Shown piece after piece: positions 32,051 to 40,171 of a stretch of 48,586 nt of DNA. The notes below the pieces were generated by a model. It was given only the letters and a program-made list of their open reading frames with translations. It had not been told where the DNA came from and did no database searches. The stretch is from Ktedonobacteraceae bacterium (GTDB taxonomy: Bacteria > Chloroflexota > Ktedonobacteria > Ktedonobacterales > Ktedonobacteraceae). Numbering within the stretch: the first letter of the stretch is position 1; each line of letters begins with the position of its first letter. The stretch is from NCBI GenBank assembly GCA_014896635.1, contig JADBKA010000004.1:1-48586 (forward strand), written 5' to 3'. A program made the translations under genes and the position numbers.

Positions 32051-32488
32051 TTAGCGTGCGTTCACCTTGATGGTGCGCGCCTTCGCGTGTTCGGCCTTCG
32101 GCATCACCAGGCGCAGCACGCCATTGCTGTAATGGGCTTCGACGCGCTCACTGTTGATAGGAGTGGGCAGCGTGAAGGTTTGCTGGTATTGCCCACCCTG
32201 GAAGCCGTTCCAGTGGATGGTAGCGCCTTCCGGGACCTCCGGCTTCACTTCCCATTTCAATGTCAGGGTATCCTGCTGGATGGTGATATTGACGTCTTCG
32301 GACCTGACACCGGGCATCGGCACCAGCAGTGTCAGGCTGTCACCCGTCTCATAGAGCGTGGCGCCTATCCGCTCGCTCCAGAGATTCGAGAAACGCGGCG
32401 AAATGAAACTATCCTCAAAAAGACGATCCATCGCTTCACGCAGAGAAACCACTTCGCTGAAAGGATTGTAACGTGCAAGGTTTGCCAT
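32051..32488 (-). CDS. Hsp20/alpha-crystallin small heat-shock protein
   Basis: A 145-residue ATP-independent chaperone that holds unfolding proteins. Residues 1-40 are the variable head with PFSEVVSLREAMDRLFEDSF. The alpha-crystallin domain (about 44-135) has the strands DSLTLLVPMPGVRSEDVNIT and the closing NGVLRLVMPKAEHAKA. The usual C-terminal I-x-I/V reads RTIKV here. The start at ATG 32488 has AAAGGAGG eight bases upstream. Further in-frame codons out to 32566 read as unrelated sequence. Regulation is probably both transcriptional (repeats at 32624-32668) and by the hairpin that abuts the ribosome site. Confidence 0.94.
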   Translation of the reverse strand: MANLARYNPFSEVVSLREAMDRLFEDSFISPRFSNLWSERIGATLYETGDSLTLLVPMPGVRSEDVNITIQQDTLTLKWEVKPEVPEGATIHWNGFQGGQYQQTFTLPTPINSERVEAHYSNGVLRLVMPKAEHAKARTIKVNAR

Positions 32489-32500
32489 TGACTGAACCTC

Positions 32501-32515
32501 CTTTCTTACAGAAAG
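32501..32515 (-). promoter_or_regulatory. short hairpin next to the Hsp20 ribosome site, possible RNA thermometer
   Basis: In the minus sense CUUUCU-GUA-AGAAAG ends directly before GAGG of the ribosome-binding sequence. Six A-U-rich pairs would melt at modest temperature. Simple hairpin thermometers of this kind are known in small heat-shock genes elsewhere. Confidence 0.35.
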
Positions 32516-32609
32516 CTTGAAAGAAACATGTCGCTGTGGGCCGCCTTGCCTCTGCTCGTTGCCCATCTTCCCTCACCGGCGGCGACCCTTTCTCATCTCG
32601 TCTGGTGAA

Positions 32610-32615
32610 AGTATA
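32610..32615 (-). promoter_or_regulatory. -10 element candidate of the Hsp20 gene
   Basis: TATACT in the minus sense, about 120 bases before the start codon. No good -35 is seen; the upstream position is occupied by the TTTTCTAAC repeats, which suggests an activator or alternative sigma factor. Confidence 0.35.
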
Positions 32616-32623
32616 GCCCCGGC

Positions 32624-32668
32624 TTTGTTAGAAAAACATATAAAATCTATAAGAGTTTTGTTAGAAAA
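32624..32668. repeat. two direct repeats upstream of the Hsp20 gene
   Basis: TTTGTTAGAAAA occurs at 32624-32635 and 32657-32668, 33 bases apart (about three helical turns), in an AT-rich stretch. They are in the right place for a heat-shock regulator binding the same face of the DNA. The remaining spacer to tyrS shows no gene and no T-box. Confidence 0.5.
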
Positions 32669-32809
32669 TTTGATAATGAAGTTATCAAAGTAATGCTTTC
32701 TTGCAATCTCTGGAGAAGGGGGTGCTCGGCTCGCAGCAGGGCTTTGCAGTTTTCCTTACTCCCGCCTTCCTCGAAATTTGAAAAGCCCTGGGTGTTCGCA
32801 AAAATCGGC

Positions 32810-32838
32810 TCGACGAGCGAGTCATATTCTGCTACAAT
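32810..32838 (+). promoter_or_regulatory. promoter of tyrS
   Basis: TCGACG (32810-32815), 17 bases, TACAAT (32833-32838). The transcript would start near 32845, leaving a leader of only about 37 bases, too short for a T-box. Confidence 0.5.
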
Positions 32839-32881
32839 GCAAACAATAATTCTGCCTGGAGATTGGGAGGGATGCTCCGTG

Positions 32882-34120
32882 ATGGTACAATCACAGTCTG
32901 CATCGAGGCAAAAAGCTATAGATTACCTGCTCAGGCGCGGGGTCGCGCTGGTTGAGAAAGAAGAGGATTTACGTCGCCTGCTGCTGGAGGGCAACAAAGG
33001 TCAGCCGCTGCGCGTCAAGCTGGGTGTGGACCCGACGCACTACGAGCTGACTATCGGGCATGCTGTTGTGTTTCGCAAGCTACGCCAGTTTCAGCGCCTG
33101 GGCCATAAAGTCATTGTGCTTATTGGCGACTGGACCGCTCGCCTGGGTGATCCCAGTGGACGTGAGGAGGCACGCAAGGCGCTGAGTGCCGAGCAAGTCA
33201 ATGCCAATGCTGCGACCTACCTTGACCAGTTCTTTAAGATTGTCGATCCACAGCAGACCGAAGTGCGCCGCCAGAGCGAATGGTTCGACAGCTTTACGCT
33301 GGCCGATGCGATCAAGCTGCTTGGCTACAAAACGGTGGCCCAGATGCTTGCGCGCGATGACTTCTCAAAACGCTACAAAAGTGGCATTGAGATCTATCTC
33401 TCGGAATTTATGTACCCGCTGCTCCAGGGCTACGACTCTGTTGCTTTGCATGCGGACGTTGAAATCGGCGGCACCGACCAGACGTTCAACCTGCTGGTCG
33501 GGCGTGAATTGCAGCCGATCTTCGGCCAGCCACCTCAGCAGATACTGACCGTCAATTTGATTGTTGGCCTGGACGGCGTGAAGAAGATGGGCAAGTCGCT
33601 CGATAACTATATCGCGCTAACGGCCCCGGCCAATGATATGTTCGGCAAGCTCATGTCGTTGCCTGATCACGCCATGCGTTCGTACTACGAGGCGCTGACC
33701 GACGTCGATGAAGCCGTGCTGGATGAGATGGAGCGCAAAATGGCGGAGGGAACGCTCAATCCACGTGATGTCAAACTGCGCCTGGCGCGCGAGATCGTGA
33801 CCGAGTTCCACGATGCCGCCGCCGCCGAGCACGCGCAAGAAGCGTTCCTGCGCCAGTTCTCAGAGCGCAAACTGCCAGTTGATATTCCCGATTACCGCCT
33901 CGCCGCGCCTGTCGATATTGTCACCTTCCTCGTCGATGCCGGCATGGCTGGCAGCCGGAATGAGGCGCGCAACCTGGTCAGGCAGGGGGGTGTCGCCTTC
34001 TATGCGACAGGCCACGAGAGCGACGAGGAGCGCGTCACCGACCAGGCTTTTACTGTCCCGGCGAAGGATGGAGCTATTGTGCGAGCGGGCAAGCGCCGTT
34101 ATATGCGTATCAGGGCTTGA
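32882..34120 (+). CDS. tyrS: tyrosyl-tRNA synthetase (TyrZ type)
   Basis: Charges tRNA-Tyr with tyrosine. 412 residues. The class I Rossmann domain has a HIGH-like motif as LTIGH (56-60) following LGVDPTHYE, and the KMSKS loop as KMGKS (235-239). The tyrosine pocket region is IGGTDQTFNLLVGREL. A C-terminal S4 RNA-binding domain (about 345-412) starts with VDIVTFLVDAGMAGSRNEAR. The KMGKS variant is accepted in this sub-family. The ATG at 32882 is used; a GTG directly before it (32879) is equally close to the GGGAGG site. A long in-frame extension upstream (from 32693) does not resemble the family. Confidence 0.95.
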   Translation: MVQSQSASRQKAIDYLLRRGVALVEKEEDLRRLLLEGNKGQPLRVKLGVDPTHYELTIGHAVVFRKLRQFQRLGHKVIVLIGDWTARLGDPSGREEARKALSAEQVNANAATYLDQFFKIVDPQQTEVRRQSEWFDSFTLADAIKLLGYKTVAQMLARDDFSKRYKSGIEIYLSEFMYPLLQGYDSVALHADVEIGGTDQTFNLLVGRELQPIFGQPPQQILTVNLIVGLDGVKKMGKSLDNYIALTAPANDMFGKLMSLPDHAMRSYYEALTDVDEAVLDEMERKMAEGTLNPRDVKLRLAREIVTEFHDAAAAEHAQEAFLRQFSERKLPVDIPDYRLAAPVDIVTFLVDAGMAGSRNEARNLVRQGGVAFYATGHESDEERVTDQAFTVPAKDGAIVRAGKRRYMRIRA

Positions 34121-34190
34121 GTTTCTGCCGGGTCTGCTAATTAAGAACAGACTGATATTGCTGACATTGATCGCAAGGAGGTTCAGGCAT

Positions 34191-35066
34191 ATGCCTCAGG
34201 CAAAGATCGGCGTGATCGGCGGTAGTGGACTGTATCAGATGGAAGGCATGACCAGTGTAGAAGAGGTCAGTATCTCTACCCCGTTTGGCGCTCCCAGTGA
34301 TGTTATTGCCATAGGAGAGGTAGCGGGTGTGCCACTGGCATTTCTTCCCCGGCATGGACGTGGACATCGTCTCAGTCCGACCGAGATTCCCGTACGGGCG
34401 AATATCTGGGCGCTCAAAAGTCTGGGCGTAGAGTGGGTGATCTCGGTCAGCGCGGTGGGCAGCCTGCGTGAGGAGGTTGCCCCGCGCGACCTGGTGATTC
34501 CCGACCAGCTCTTCGACCGCACGAAGAGCCGCGTCAATAGCTTTTTTGAGGGCGGCCTTGTCGTCCACTGCACGTTTGCCGATCCGTTCTGTCCTGTTCT
34601 GAGCGAGCTGCTCTACACTGCGGCCAGCCAGCTCGGCGATGTCACCGTGCATCGAGGCGGCACCTATGTTTGTATGGAGGGGCCTCTGTTCTCGACAAAG
34701 GCCGAATCCAATGTCTACCGCAAACTGGGTATGGACATCATCGGCATGACCTCTCTGCCAGAAGCAAAGCTGGCGCGTGAGGCCGAGCTGTGCTATGCCA
34801 TCATTGCCTGTGTTACTGACTACGACTGCTGGCATGAATCCGCCGAGTCGGTCTCTGTCGAAATGGTCGTCAGCAACCTGGCGGCCAACGTTGCCAATGC
34901 ACAGCGCATCCTGCGCGATGTCGCACGGAAGATTCCCCCTGATCGCTCGCAAGTGACTTGCGATTGTGCAAATGCGCTGGCGACGGCGATCATTACGGAG
35001 CGTGCGCAGATCCCGGCGGAGGTCAGAGAAAAGTATAGCCTGCTGGTCGGCAAATATCTCTCCTGA
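34191..35066 (+). CDS. mtnP: S-methyl-5'-thioadenosine phosphorylase
   Basis: A 291-residue nucleoside phosphorylase that splits methylthioadenosine into adenine and methylthioribose-1-phosphate for methionine salvage. Motifs are GVIGGSGLYQ at the N-terminus, the phosphate site FLPRHGRGHRLSPTEIPVRA, and the substrate loop YVCMEGPLFSTKAES with the IIGMTSLPEAKLAREAELCY segment. Sequence cannot fully exclude methylthioinosine or a broad-range purine phosphorylase. The start at ATG 34191 has AAGGAGG upstream; codons before it overlap tyrS. It lies 70 bases after tyrS and the same operon is possible. YitJ upstream on the other strand belongs to the same methionine pathway. Confidence 0.92.
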   Translation: MPQAKIGVIGGSGLYQMEGMTSVEEVSISTPFGAPSDVIAIGEVAGVPLAFLPRHGRGHRLSPTEIPVRANIWALKSLGVEWVISVSAVGSLREEVAPRDLVIPDQLFDRTKSRVNSFFEGGLVVHCTFADPFCPVLSELLYTAASQLGDVTVHRGGTYVCMEGPLFSTKAESNVYRKLGMDIIGMTSLPEAKLAREAELCYAIIACVTDYDCWHESAESVSVEMVVSNLAANVANAQRILRDVARKIPPDRSQVTCDCANALATAIITERAQIPAEVREKYSLLVGKYLS

Positions 35067-35104
35067 GAGTTAAGAACGGCTATCTCAAAGGAAAAGATGA
35101 CGAC

Positions 35105-36241
35105 ATGGCAGAACACTTTCATCATCAATCTCCATTTTTGCCAGCGCAAGGACCTGATCTCTCCGAGCGGCCCACAGAGCCGCTTGCCCCATCGGGATCT
35201 TCGCAACGCACCTGGCCTGCGGTGCTGACGCTGGTTTTTCTTGCTCCTGTTGTAGGAGAGATGCTCTCCGGTTCGACGCCACCACTGCGCTTTCTAGATC
35301 CCGTATCGTTACTGGGCCTGTTGGGGCTATACGGGGGAGGAGCGCTGGTTATTCGTGAACTGGTACGCCGTAAAGGGCTGGACTGGCGCAGTTTGCTGTT
35401 GTTTGCCCTGGCATATGGCGTAGTGGAAGAAGGGCTGGTGGTCATGAGCTGGTTTAACCCCGGCTGGCCTGACCTCGGTCAACTGGCGTACTACGGACGT
35501 CTCTTTGAGACGAGCTGGATCTGGGCAGTGCAGTTGACGATTTATCATGCGGTGGTCAGTATCATTCCCCCTATAGTGCTGGTAGAGATATTATTTCCAC
35601 GCATTGCAGCGCGCTCCTGGCTAACTCCACGTGGTCTCAAAATAGCTGCTGTAATATTCGGATGCGTCTGTCTGCTGGAGTTTCCTGGTTTCTGGCTCAT
35701 TGCCAACATGCAATCCGGTTATGCTCATCCTCCTCTTATGTATGCCGGGGCGCTCCTGCTCGTGATCGGACTCGTCTGGTGGGGAATAAAACTTCGGCCA
35801 GAGCGTCTCCCTGTTGATCCGCGCCCGGTGCCGCATCTCTGGTGGCTGCGGCTGGCTGGATTCGGTGGTATCTTTCTGGTTTTCCTGGTGGCGTGGGTAA
35901 TCGCGGGATTGAAGCCTCATCCACTGCTGCCGGTAGCGGTGATGGTGGCTGTTTTTGTCCTGGGGTACTGGCTTGTTTCTCGCTGGCACAGGCGAGCAAG
36001 CTGGAGTTCCCGCCACAAACTGGCCCTGGTTTCAGGGATACTGTCTTTCTTTATTCTGCTGACCCCTTTTGCTGAATTCAGTCAAGGGACGGGGAACAAA
36101 GATACCAGGGGCATGACTGTGGTGGGTATCATTTTCCTGCTTGGATTAATTGCGCTGGCGTGGCGCGAGCGACGGAGAGCGCGGCTCCTCTCTCCCTTGA
36201 CAAAGCCTGGGGAGAGGAGTACAATAACAGCGTCCTACTGA
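35105..36241 (+). CDS. uncharacterised polytopic membrane protein
   Basis: A 378-residue inner-membrane protein with about nine or ten hydrophobic helices after a soluble, Pro-rich head of 35 residues. A conserved-looking motif is AYGVVEEGLVVMSWFNPGWP (about 103-122), preceded by LYGGGALVIRELVRRKGLDW. Paired glutamates in a membrane helix recall CPBP-type intramembrane proteases, but the later His/Arg motifs of that family are not evident. I make no functional claim. Its 3' end is unusual: the last 45 bases contain the promoter of the SRP RNA gene (36197-36225), so transcription of one crosses the other. It starts 38 bases after the phosphorylase gene. Confidence 0.75.
   Translation: MAEHFHHQSPFLPAQGPDLSERPTEPLAPSGSSQRTWPAVLTLVFLAPVVGEMLSGSTPPLRFLDPVSLLGLLGLYGGGALVIRELVRRKGLDWRSLLLFALAYGVVEEGLVVMSWFNPGWPDLGQLAYYGRLFETSWIWAVQLTIYHAVVSIIPPIVLVEILFPRIAARSWLTPRGLKIAAVIFGCVCLLEFPGFWLIANMQSGYAHPPLMYAGALLLVIGLVWWGIKLRPERLPVDPRPVPHLWWLRLAGFGGIFLVFLVAWVIAGLKPHPLLPVAVMVAVFVLGYWLVSRWHRRASWSSRHKLALVSGILSFFILLTPFAEFSQGTGNKDTRGMTVVGIIFLLGLIALAWRERRRARLLSPLTKPGERSTITASY
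36197..36225 (+). promoter_or_regulatory. strong promoter of the SRP RNA, inside a coding sequence
   Basis: TTGACA (36197-36202), 17 bases, TACAAT (36220-36225), nearly the consensus. It lies in the last codons of the membrane-protein gene, and transcription should start near 36232. Confidence 0.8.
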
Positions 36242-36260
36242 GGAAAATACACGATCAAGT

Positions 36261-36435
36261 GGGAAGGACCGGTTTTCTCCTGGTCCTGTCGGTCGGCGTA
36301 ATCGGGTCCTGCGCGGCAGATGTTCATGAACCCCGCCAGGTCTGTGAGGAAGCAACGGTAAATGGACCTCTCTGGGTGCCGCAGGGCTGCCTGGTTACGC
36401 TGACCGGCAGGATCGGGCGAAAATCGGTTTTCTCT
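36261..36435 (+). ncRNA. ffs: signal recognition particle RNA (small, bacterial)
   Basis: The RNA scaffold of the SRP, which binds Ffh and its receptor to target membrane proteins. The conserved apical domain reads GAACCCCGCCAGGTC, tetraloop GTGA, GGAAGCAACGG, then GGTGCCGCAGGG. The flanks pair over a long distance. GGTCCTGTCGGTCGGCGTAA pairs with TTACGCTGACCGGCAGGATC, and the helix extends outward to about 36261 and 36435 with one or two mismatches. The loop GUGA replaces the common GGAA but keeps the GNRA shape. Exact ends are uncertain by tens of bases; transcription probably begins near 36232. Position just upstream of dnaX is classical for this RNA. Confidence 0.88.
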
Positions 36436-36527
36436 GTCTTGCTTGCTTGTCTGCATTGCAAGCTCCTTTGTGCTCGGAAGATGGACCGGCGGCCCATCTG
36501 AGGATTCTCGCAGGCGGAAGTCATTCT

Positions 36528-38771
36528 ATGGCCTCACAATCACTCTATCGTAAATGGCGTTCACAGACCTTTAGCGAACTTGTTGGCCAGGAAGCTGTCG
36601 TTCACACGCTCAAGAATGCTTTGAGCAGCGGCAAGCTCGCCCACGCCTACCTTTTTACCGGGCCGCGCGGCACCGGCAAAACCAGTATGGCGCGCTTGCT
36701 TGCCAAAACTATCAATTGCGCAAATCCGCAGAATGGCGAACCCTGCAACGAGTGTCAGCAGTGTCGTGAGATCACCGCAGGCAATTCATTCAATGTGATC
36801 GAGATTGATGCAGCCTCGAATCGTGGTATCGATAGCATCCGCGAACTGCGCGAGAAAGTGATGATGCCCCCCTCAACCGGCAGGTATAAGGTCTACATCC
36901 TGGACGAAGCGCATATGCTCACCGTCGAGGCTTTTAATGCCTTGCTCAAGACGCTGGAGGAGCCGCCGCCGCACGCGATTTTCGTGATGGCGACCACCGA
37001 TGTGCATAAGATGCTGCCGACTGTCCTCTCACGCTGCCAGCGCTTCGACTTCAAACGCTTTAGCATGCGCCAGCTTGTCGCGCACCTCAATTTTGTGGCG
37101 CAGCAGGAGCAGATCACGCTGGAAGGCGGGGCTGCCGAGCTGATTGCCAGAGCTGCCGCCGGCGGCATGCGTGATGCACTCAGCCTGCTCGACCAGGCTG
37201 TCGCCTATTCCGGCGAGCGGGTGACGCTGGCTCAGGTGCAGGCGATGCTTGGCGTTGCTGATCCACGTGCAATTCAGAAATTGATCCTCTCGATTGCTCA
37301 CCTGGACAGCGCTACAGGACTGCATCTGATCCATGAGTTAAGCGAGGCCGGAGCCGATCTGCGCCAGGTCAATAGCCAGCTCGCAGAATACTGCCGCGCT
37401 ATGATGCTGGCACAGGCCGGTGCCAATATTGCCGAGATACTTGACAGCACCGAAGATGAAGTGCGTGAGATTACGCAGAATGCCAGATTTTTTGCTCTCG
37501 AAGAACTGACCGAGTGCGCACGCATTTTCGCACAGAACGAGCTGGTGCAAAAGAGTCAGGCCACCCCCCAGCTCGGCCTGGAACTGGCGCTGCTGGCCTG
37601 TATCGACCTGCACCGCAGGATGCAGACAGAACTGCCGACAACTCTTTCCTCAACAGCGGCTCGACCTGCCCACTCTACCCGCTCTGCTCGCTCTGCGCCT
37701 GCACTGCTCTCTCGTCCACCGGCACAGGAACCGACATCACCTGTTGAGCACTCTCCTCTCTCGATGGCGGATATGCCTGAGACACCTTCACAACATGGAC
37801 GCCCTGCCAGCGAACCTGAAGATCTGGCTGGTAACGACGCTATAGCTCTGTTGCCTGCCGATCAGCGTGCAGAAGAGGTGACCCCGGTACATATGGAAGA
37901 AACTCCTGTCCAGGTATCACACCAGGTATCACAGGAGAGCGATGTTGCTGAAACACTCCCGCCACTGTCCCGGCCCGTGTCCGGCATCTCGGCTGGTTCC
38001 GAAAACTCCACCGTTACCGAAACAGGCGACGAAGGGTACGCACTGTCCCTGACTGTTCAGCAGGTGAAAGAACGCTGGGAGTACATCAAGCGCCGCATCA
38101 GGACGCAAAAAGATGGCGGCAAAATTGCTGCCTTCCTCAATGGCTATACCATTGTAGGGGTTGAAGGAAGCGACGAGGCTCCTGTCGTGCTGCTCATGGC
38201 CCAGGCAGATTTTCACTTCAAGGCGTTGCAGCAACACCAGGCTGTGGTTGAATGGGGGATGAAGATCGAGTTAAACCTGCCAGCCTGCCGCGTCAGACTC
38301 ATGCCACCTGTGAGCGGAAAGGCTGGTTCGCTGGCTCCCTTTCCACAGATCGATTCGCCATCTCCCCCAGTCCTACCAGCTTCTGCATCCACTGCTGTGC
38401 AAACGTCGCAGTCCCCGGCCCACCGCGAGCGCCCGGAGCGCCCGGAGCGCCCGGCGCCTGCGAAACCGGCGCAGAAGCAGAGATCGGCTGGCCGGGCGAA
38501 ATCTTCCCTCCCGCCGGAGTCGCCTCAATCTGCCACAGGAGATGCCGTCCCCGGTGCCTCCGGTGATGCGAATTTTTCCTCACCTCTTGCCAGAACGCAG
38601 GCTGTGAGAGAGAATACTACTACGGAGCCGGTGAATCCGAACGGGAGAGCGGAAACGCAGGTGCAAGAGACACGCCTGGAAGCCACACGCAAGAAAGCCA
38701 CTGCTCACCCTGTGGTGCAGAAGGCGGTGGAGATGTTTAAAGCGGAGATCAAGAACGTAAACCTGAAGTAA
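36528..38771 (+). CDS. dnaX: DNA polymerase III subunits gamma/tau
   Basis: The clamp-loader motor of replication, 747 residues. The AAA+ domain (1-240) has the P-loop GPRGTGKT (45-52), a zinc module with C64, C73, C76 and C79, and Walker B LDEAH (125-129). It is followed by the collar domain (about 240-365). Residues 370-520 and 595-715 form long Pro/Ser/Ala/Glu linkers, and between them is the tau-like region QQVKERWEYIKRRI. A short in-frame GAGCGCCCG triplication lies in the second linker. No A-AAA-AAG slippery site is present, so a separate gamma form is not predicted. GGAAG is the only ribosome site near the ATG at 36528; extra codons from 36447 overlap the SRP RNA tail. Confidence 0.95.
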   Translation: MASQSLYRKWRSQTFSELVGQEAVVHTLKNALSSGKLAHAYLFTGPRGTGKTSMARLLAKTINCANPQNGEPCNECQQCREITAGNSFNVIEIDAASNRGIDSIRELREKVMMPPSTGRYKVYILDEAHMLTVEAFNALLKTLEEPPPHAIFVMATTDVHKMLPTVLSRCQRFDFKRFSMRQLVAHLNFVAQQEQITLEGGAAELIARAAAGGMRDALSLLDQAVAYSGERVTLAQVQAMLGVADPRAIQKLILSIAHLDSATGLHLIHELSEAGADLRQVNSQLAEYCRAMMLAQAGANIAEILDSTEDEVREITQNARFFALEELTECARIFAQNELVQKSQATPQLGLELALLACIDLHRRMQTELPTTLSSTAARPAHSTRSARSAPALLSRPPAQEPTSPVEHSPLSMADMPETPSQHGRPASEPEDLAGNDAIALLPADQRAEEVTPVHMEETPVQVSHQVSQESDVAETLPPLSRPVSGISAGSENSTVTETGDEGYALSLTVQQVKERWEYIKRRIRTQKDGGKIAAFLNGYTIVGVEGSDEAPVVLLMAQADFHFKALQQHQAVVEWGMKIELNLPACRVRLMPPVSGKAGSLAPFPQIDSPSPPVLPASASTAVQTSQSPAHRERPERPERPAPAKPAQKQRSAGRAKSSLPPESPQSATGDAVPGASGDANFSSPLARTQAVRENTTTEPVNPNGRAETQVQETRLEATRKKATAHPVVQKAVEMFKAEIKNVNLK
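38427..38453 (+). repeat. three 9-bp tandem repeats in the dnaX linker
   Basis: GAGCGCCCG occurs three times in a row, encoding a run of Glu-Arg-Pro-type residues. Such in-frame repeats can vary in number without breaking the gene. Confidence 0.85.
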
Positions 38772-38794
38772 GTAAGCGAGGAGCGAATATTGCG

Positions 38795-39091
38795 ATGAAT
38801 ATGCGTGAAATCCAGAAGATGCAGCAACGCCTGATGAAAATGCAGGAAGAGCTGGAAGCAAGCCAGTTTACCGGCACTGCCGGCGGCGGGGCGGTCACGA
38901 TTACCATGAGTGGCAAGTTTGAAATCACCGGCGTGAAGATTGACCCTGAAGCATTCAGTGCGGAGGATATTACTGACCTGGAAGTGATGGTGAAGGCAGC
39001 GGCGAAAGATGCGTTTGATAAAGTGACTGATGCGCAGCAGAAGCTGCTTTCCAGTGCGACCGGTGGCATGAGAATACCGGGACTGTTTTAG
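38795..39091 (+). CDS. YbaB/EbfC-family nucleoid-associated protein
   Basis: A 98-residue DNA-binding dimer, found almost always between dnaX and recR. The N-terminal helix NMREIQKMQQRLMKMQEELE is the dimer coiled region. The middle strands GGGAVTITMSGKFEITGVKI, followed by DPEAFSAEDITDLEVMVKAA, are the family signature. Its starting GAGGAG lies a little far upstream (13 bases). recR begins two bases after the stop, so the three genes form one operon. The role in recombination or chromosome organisation is known only in outline. Confidence 0.95.
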   Translation: MNMREIQKMQQRLMKMQEELEASQFTGTAGGGAVTITMSGKFEITGVKIDPEAFSAEDITDLEVMVKAAAKDAFDKVTDAQQKLLSSATGGMRIPGLF

Positions 39092-39093
39092 GC

Positions 39094-39705
39094 ATGAGTG
39101 AGATTGCACCCCCTGTAGCGGCGCTGATAGAAGAGTTTGCCAGGTTGCCGGGAATCGGCGTGAAAACGGCACAGCGGCTGGCTTTCTTCGTCCTGCGCAG
39201 TCCTGAAGATCAGGCTCGCCGCCTGGCCGAGGCGATTATGCGCGTGAAAGAGAGCATCATCTACTGTTCACGCTGTTTTAATATTACCGAGAGCGATCCC
39301 TGCCCGATCTGTAGCAATCCTGGCCGCGACCAGGAGATTATCTGCGTCGTCGAAGAGCCGCTGGATGTCATCGCTCTGGAGAGAACTGGTACGTATAAGG
39401 GGCTATATCACGTGCTGCATGGTGCGTTGAATCCGATGAATGGCGTTGGGCGCAAAGATCTGCGCATCGACGAACTACTGCGGCGCCTGGAGCAAGAGCC
39501 TGTACGTGAGGTCATTCTTGCGACCAATCCCGGCTTCGAGGGCGACTATACCGCCACCTTTATCAGCGGCGAAATTAAGAACCAGCTGCACCTGCCTGAC
39601 CTGCGTGTGACGGCGCTAGGGCGTGGTTTGCCAACCGGCGGTGCTCTGGAATATGCTGATGAAGGCACACTCAGTCGCGCCCTGGAAGGAAGGCGTGTAC
39701 TCTAG
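39094..39705 (+). CDS. recR: recombination mediator RecR
   Basis: RecR (203 residues) works with RecF and RecO to load RecA on gapped DNA. The helix-hairpin-helix lies at about 14-33 (FARLPGIGVKTAQRLAFFVL). The zinc finger has C58, C61, C70 and C73. The Toprim domain follows (about 82-175), with VVEEPLDVIALERTG and ATNPGFEGDYTATFI. A Walker-like closing segment GLPTGGALEYADEGTL matches the family. The ATG at 39094 lies two bases after the previous stop. recA follows on the same strand after 466 bases, giving a local recombination cluster. Confidence 0.96.
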   Translation: MSEIAPPVAALIEEFARLPGIGVKTAQRLAFFVLRSPEDQARRLAEAIMRVKESIIYCSRCFNITESDPCPICSNPGRDQEIICVVEEPLDVIALERTGTYKGLYHVLHGALNPMNGVGRKDLRIDELLRRLEQEPVREVILATNPGFEGDYTATFISGEIKNQLHLPDLRVTALGRGLPTGGALEYADEGTLSRALEGRRVL

Positions 39706-39807
39706 CGTGTGTTCTAGTGAGAGCAGGGAGAGAGGAGTACACAAGGCAAAAGTGGCCTGTATTTTGTGCGCTTGTTCCTGCCTGCTCCTACCGATCCTTT
39801 CTCCTGC

Positions 39808-39836
39808 TTGACTTGTGGCTGTACTTATGGTACTCT
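39808..39836 (+). promoter_or_regulatory. probable promoter of recA
   Basis: TTGACT (39808-39813), 17 bases, TACTCT (39831-39836). It places the start near 39843, in the middle of a short palindrome, and leaves a long leader of about 330 bases. Confidence 0.5.
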
Positions 39837-39838
39837 TG

Positions 39839-39851
39839 TTCTACTGTAGAA
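39839..39851. promoter_or_regulatory. palindromic operator candidate at the recA start site
   Basis: TTCTACTGTAGAA is a perfect 13-bp inverted repeat centred on one base. It overlaps the predicted transcription start, the usual place for a LexA-type repressor site. It does not match the well-known Gram-positive or Gram-negative LexA consensus. Confidence 0.4.
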
Positions 39852-39879
39852 ACAGGCCGGTAGGGAGCGTGCCTGTTTC
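39849..39879 (+). promoter_or_regulatory. stem-loop at the head of the recA leader
   Basis: GAAACAGGC and GCCTGTTTC pair exactly around a 13-base loop. No T-run follows. The rest of 39706-40171 shows no gene; a small hairpin CTCAC-GTGAG lies near 40147-40161, just before the start codon. Confidence 0.4.
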
Positions 39880-40171
39880 CGGTTATGTGACCTTGCGCAA
39901 GAATATACCTGTACGAGAACCAGGAACAACAAGCCAGGGGGACACCAGTGCGATATCAACCGCTAGTGATATGTTGATACTCATGCTATGACCGGATGTG
40001 CTCCAGGCGATGCGGAACTGACAACCTTTTGCGGGAGTTTCTGAAAGCATCAGAAGGAAGGAGCGCAGGGTTGGAGAGGCGGGAGGGTCGAGGGAAGGTC
40101 GCAAGCTGACCAGCAAGCCGATCACTACCTGATCTGTGTCTTGTGTCTCACGCCCTGTGAGAAAAGTGACG

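Noticed and set aside
32669..32881. T-box leader before tyrS
   Set aside because: No T-box core sequence is seen, and the best promoter leaves only about 37 bases of leader.
38104..38114. Programmed frameshift site in dnaX
   Set aside because: A run of five A (38107-38111) followed by G is read as CAA AAA GAT, which is not the A-AAA-AAG heptamer in the right phase, and no ribosome-like enhancer or hairpin is obvious beside it.
38427..38453. CRISPR-like repeat
   Set aside because: The three 9-bp units are adjacent, have no spacers and lie in frame inside dnaX.
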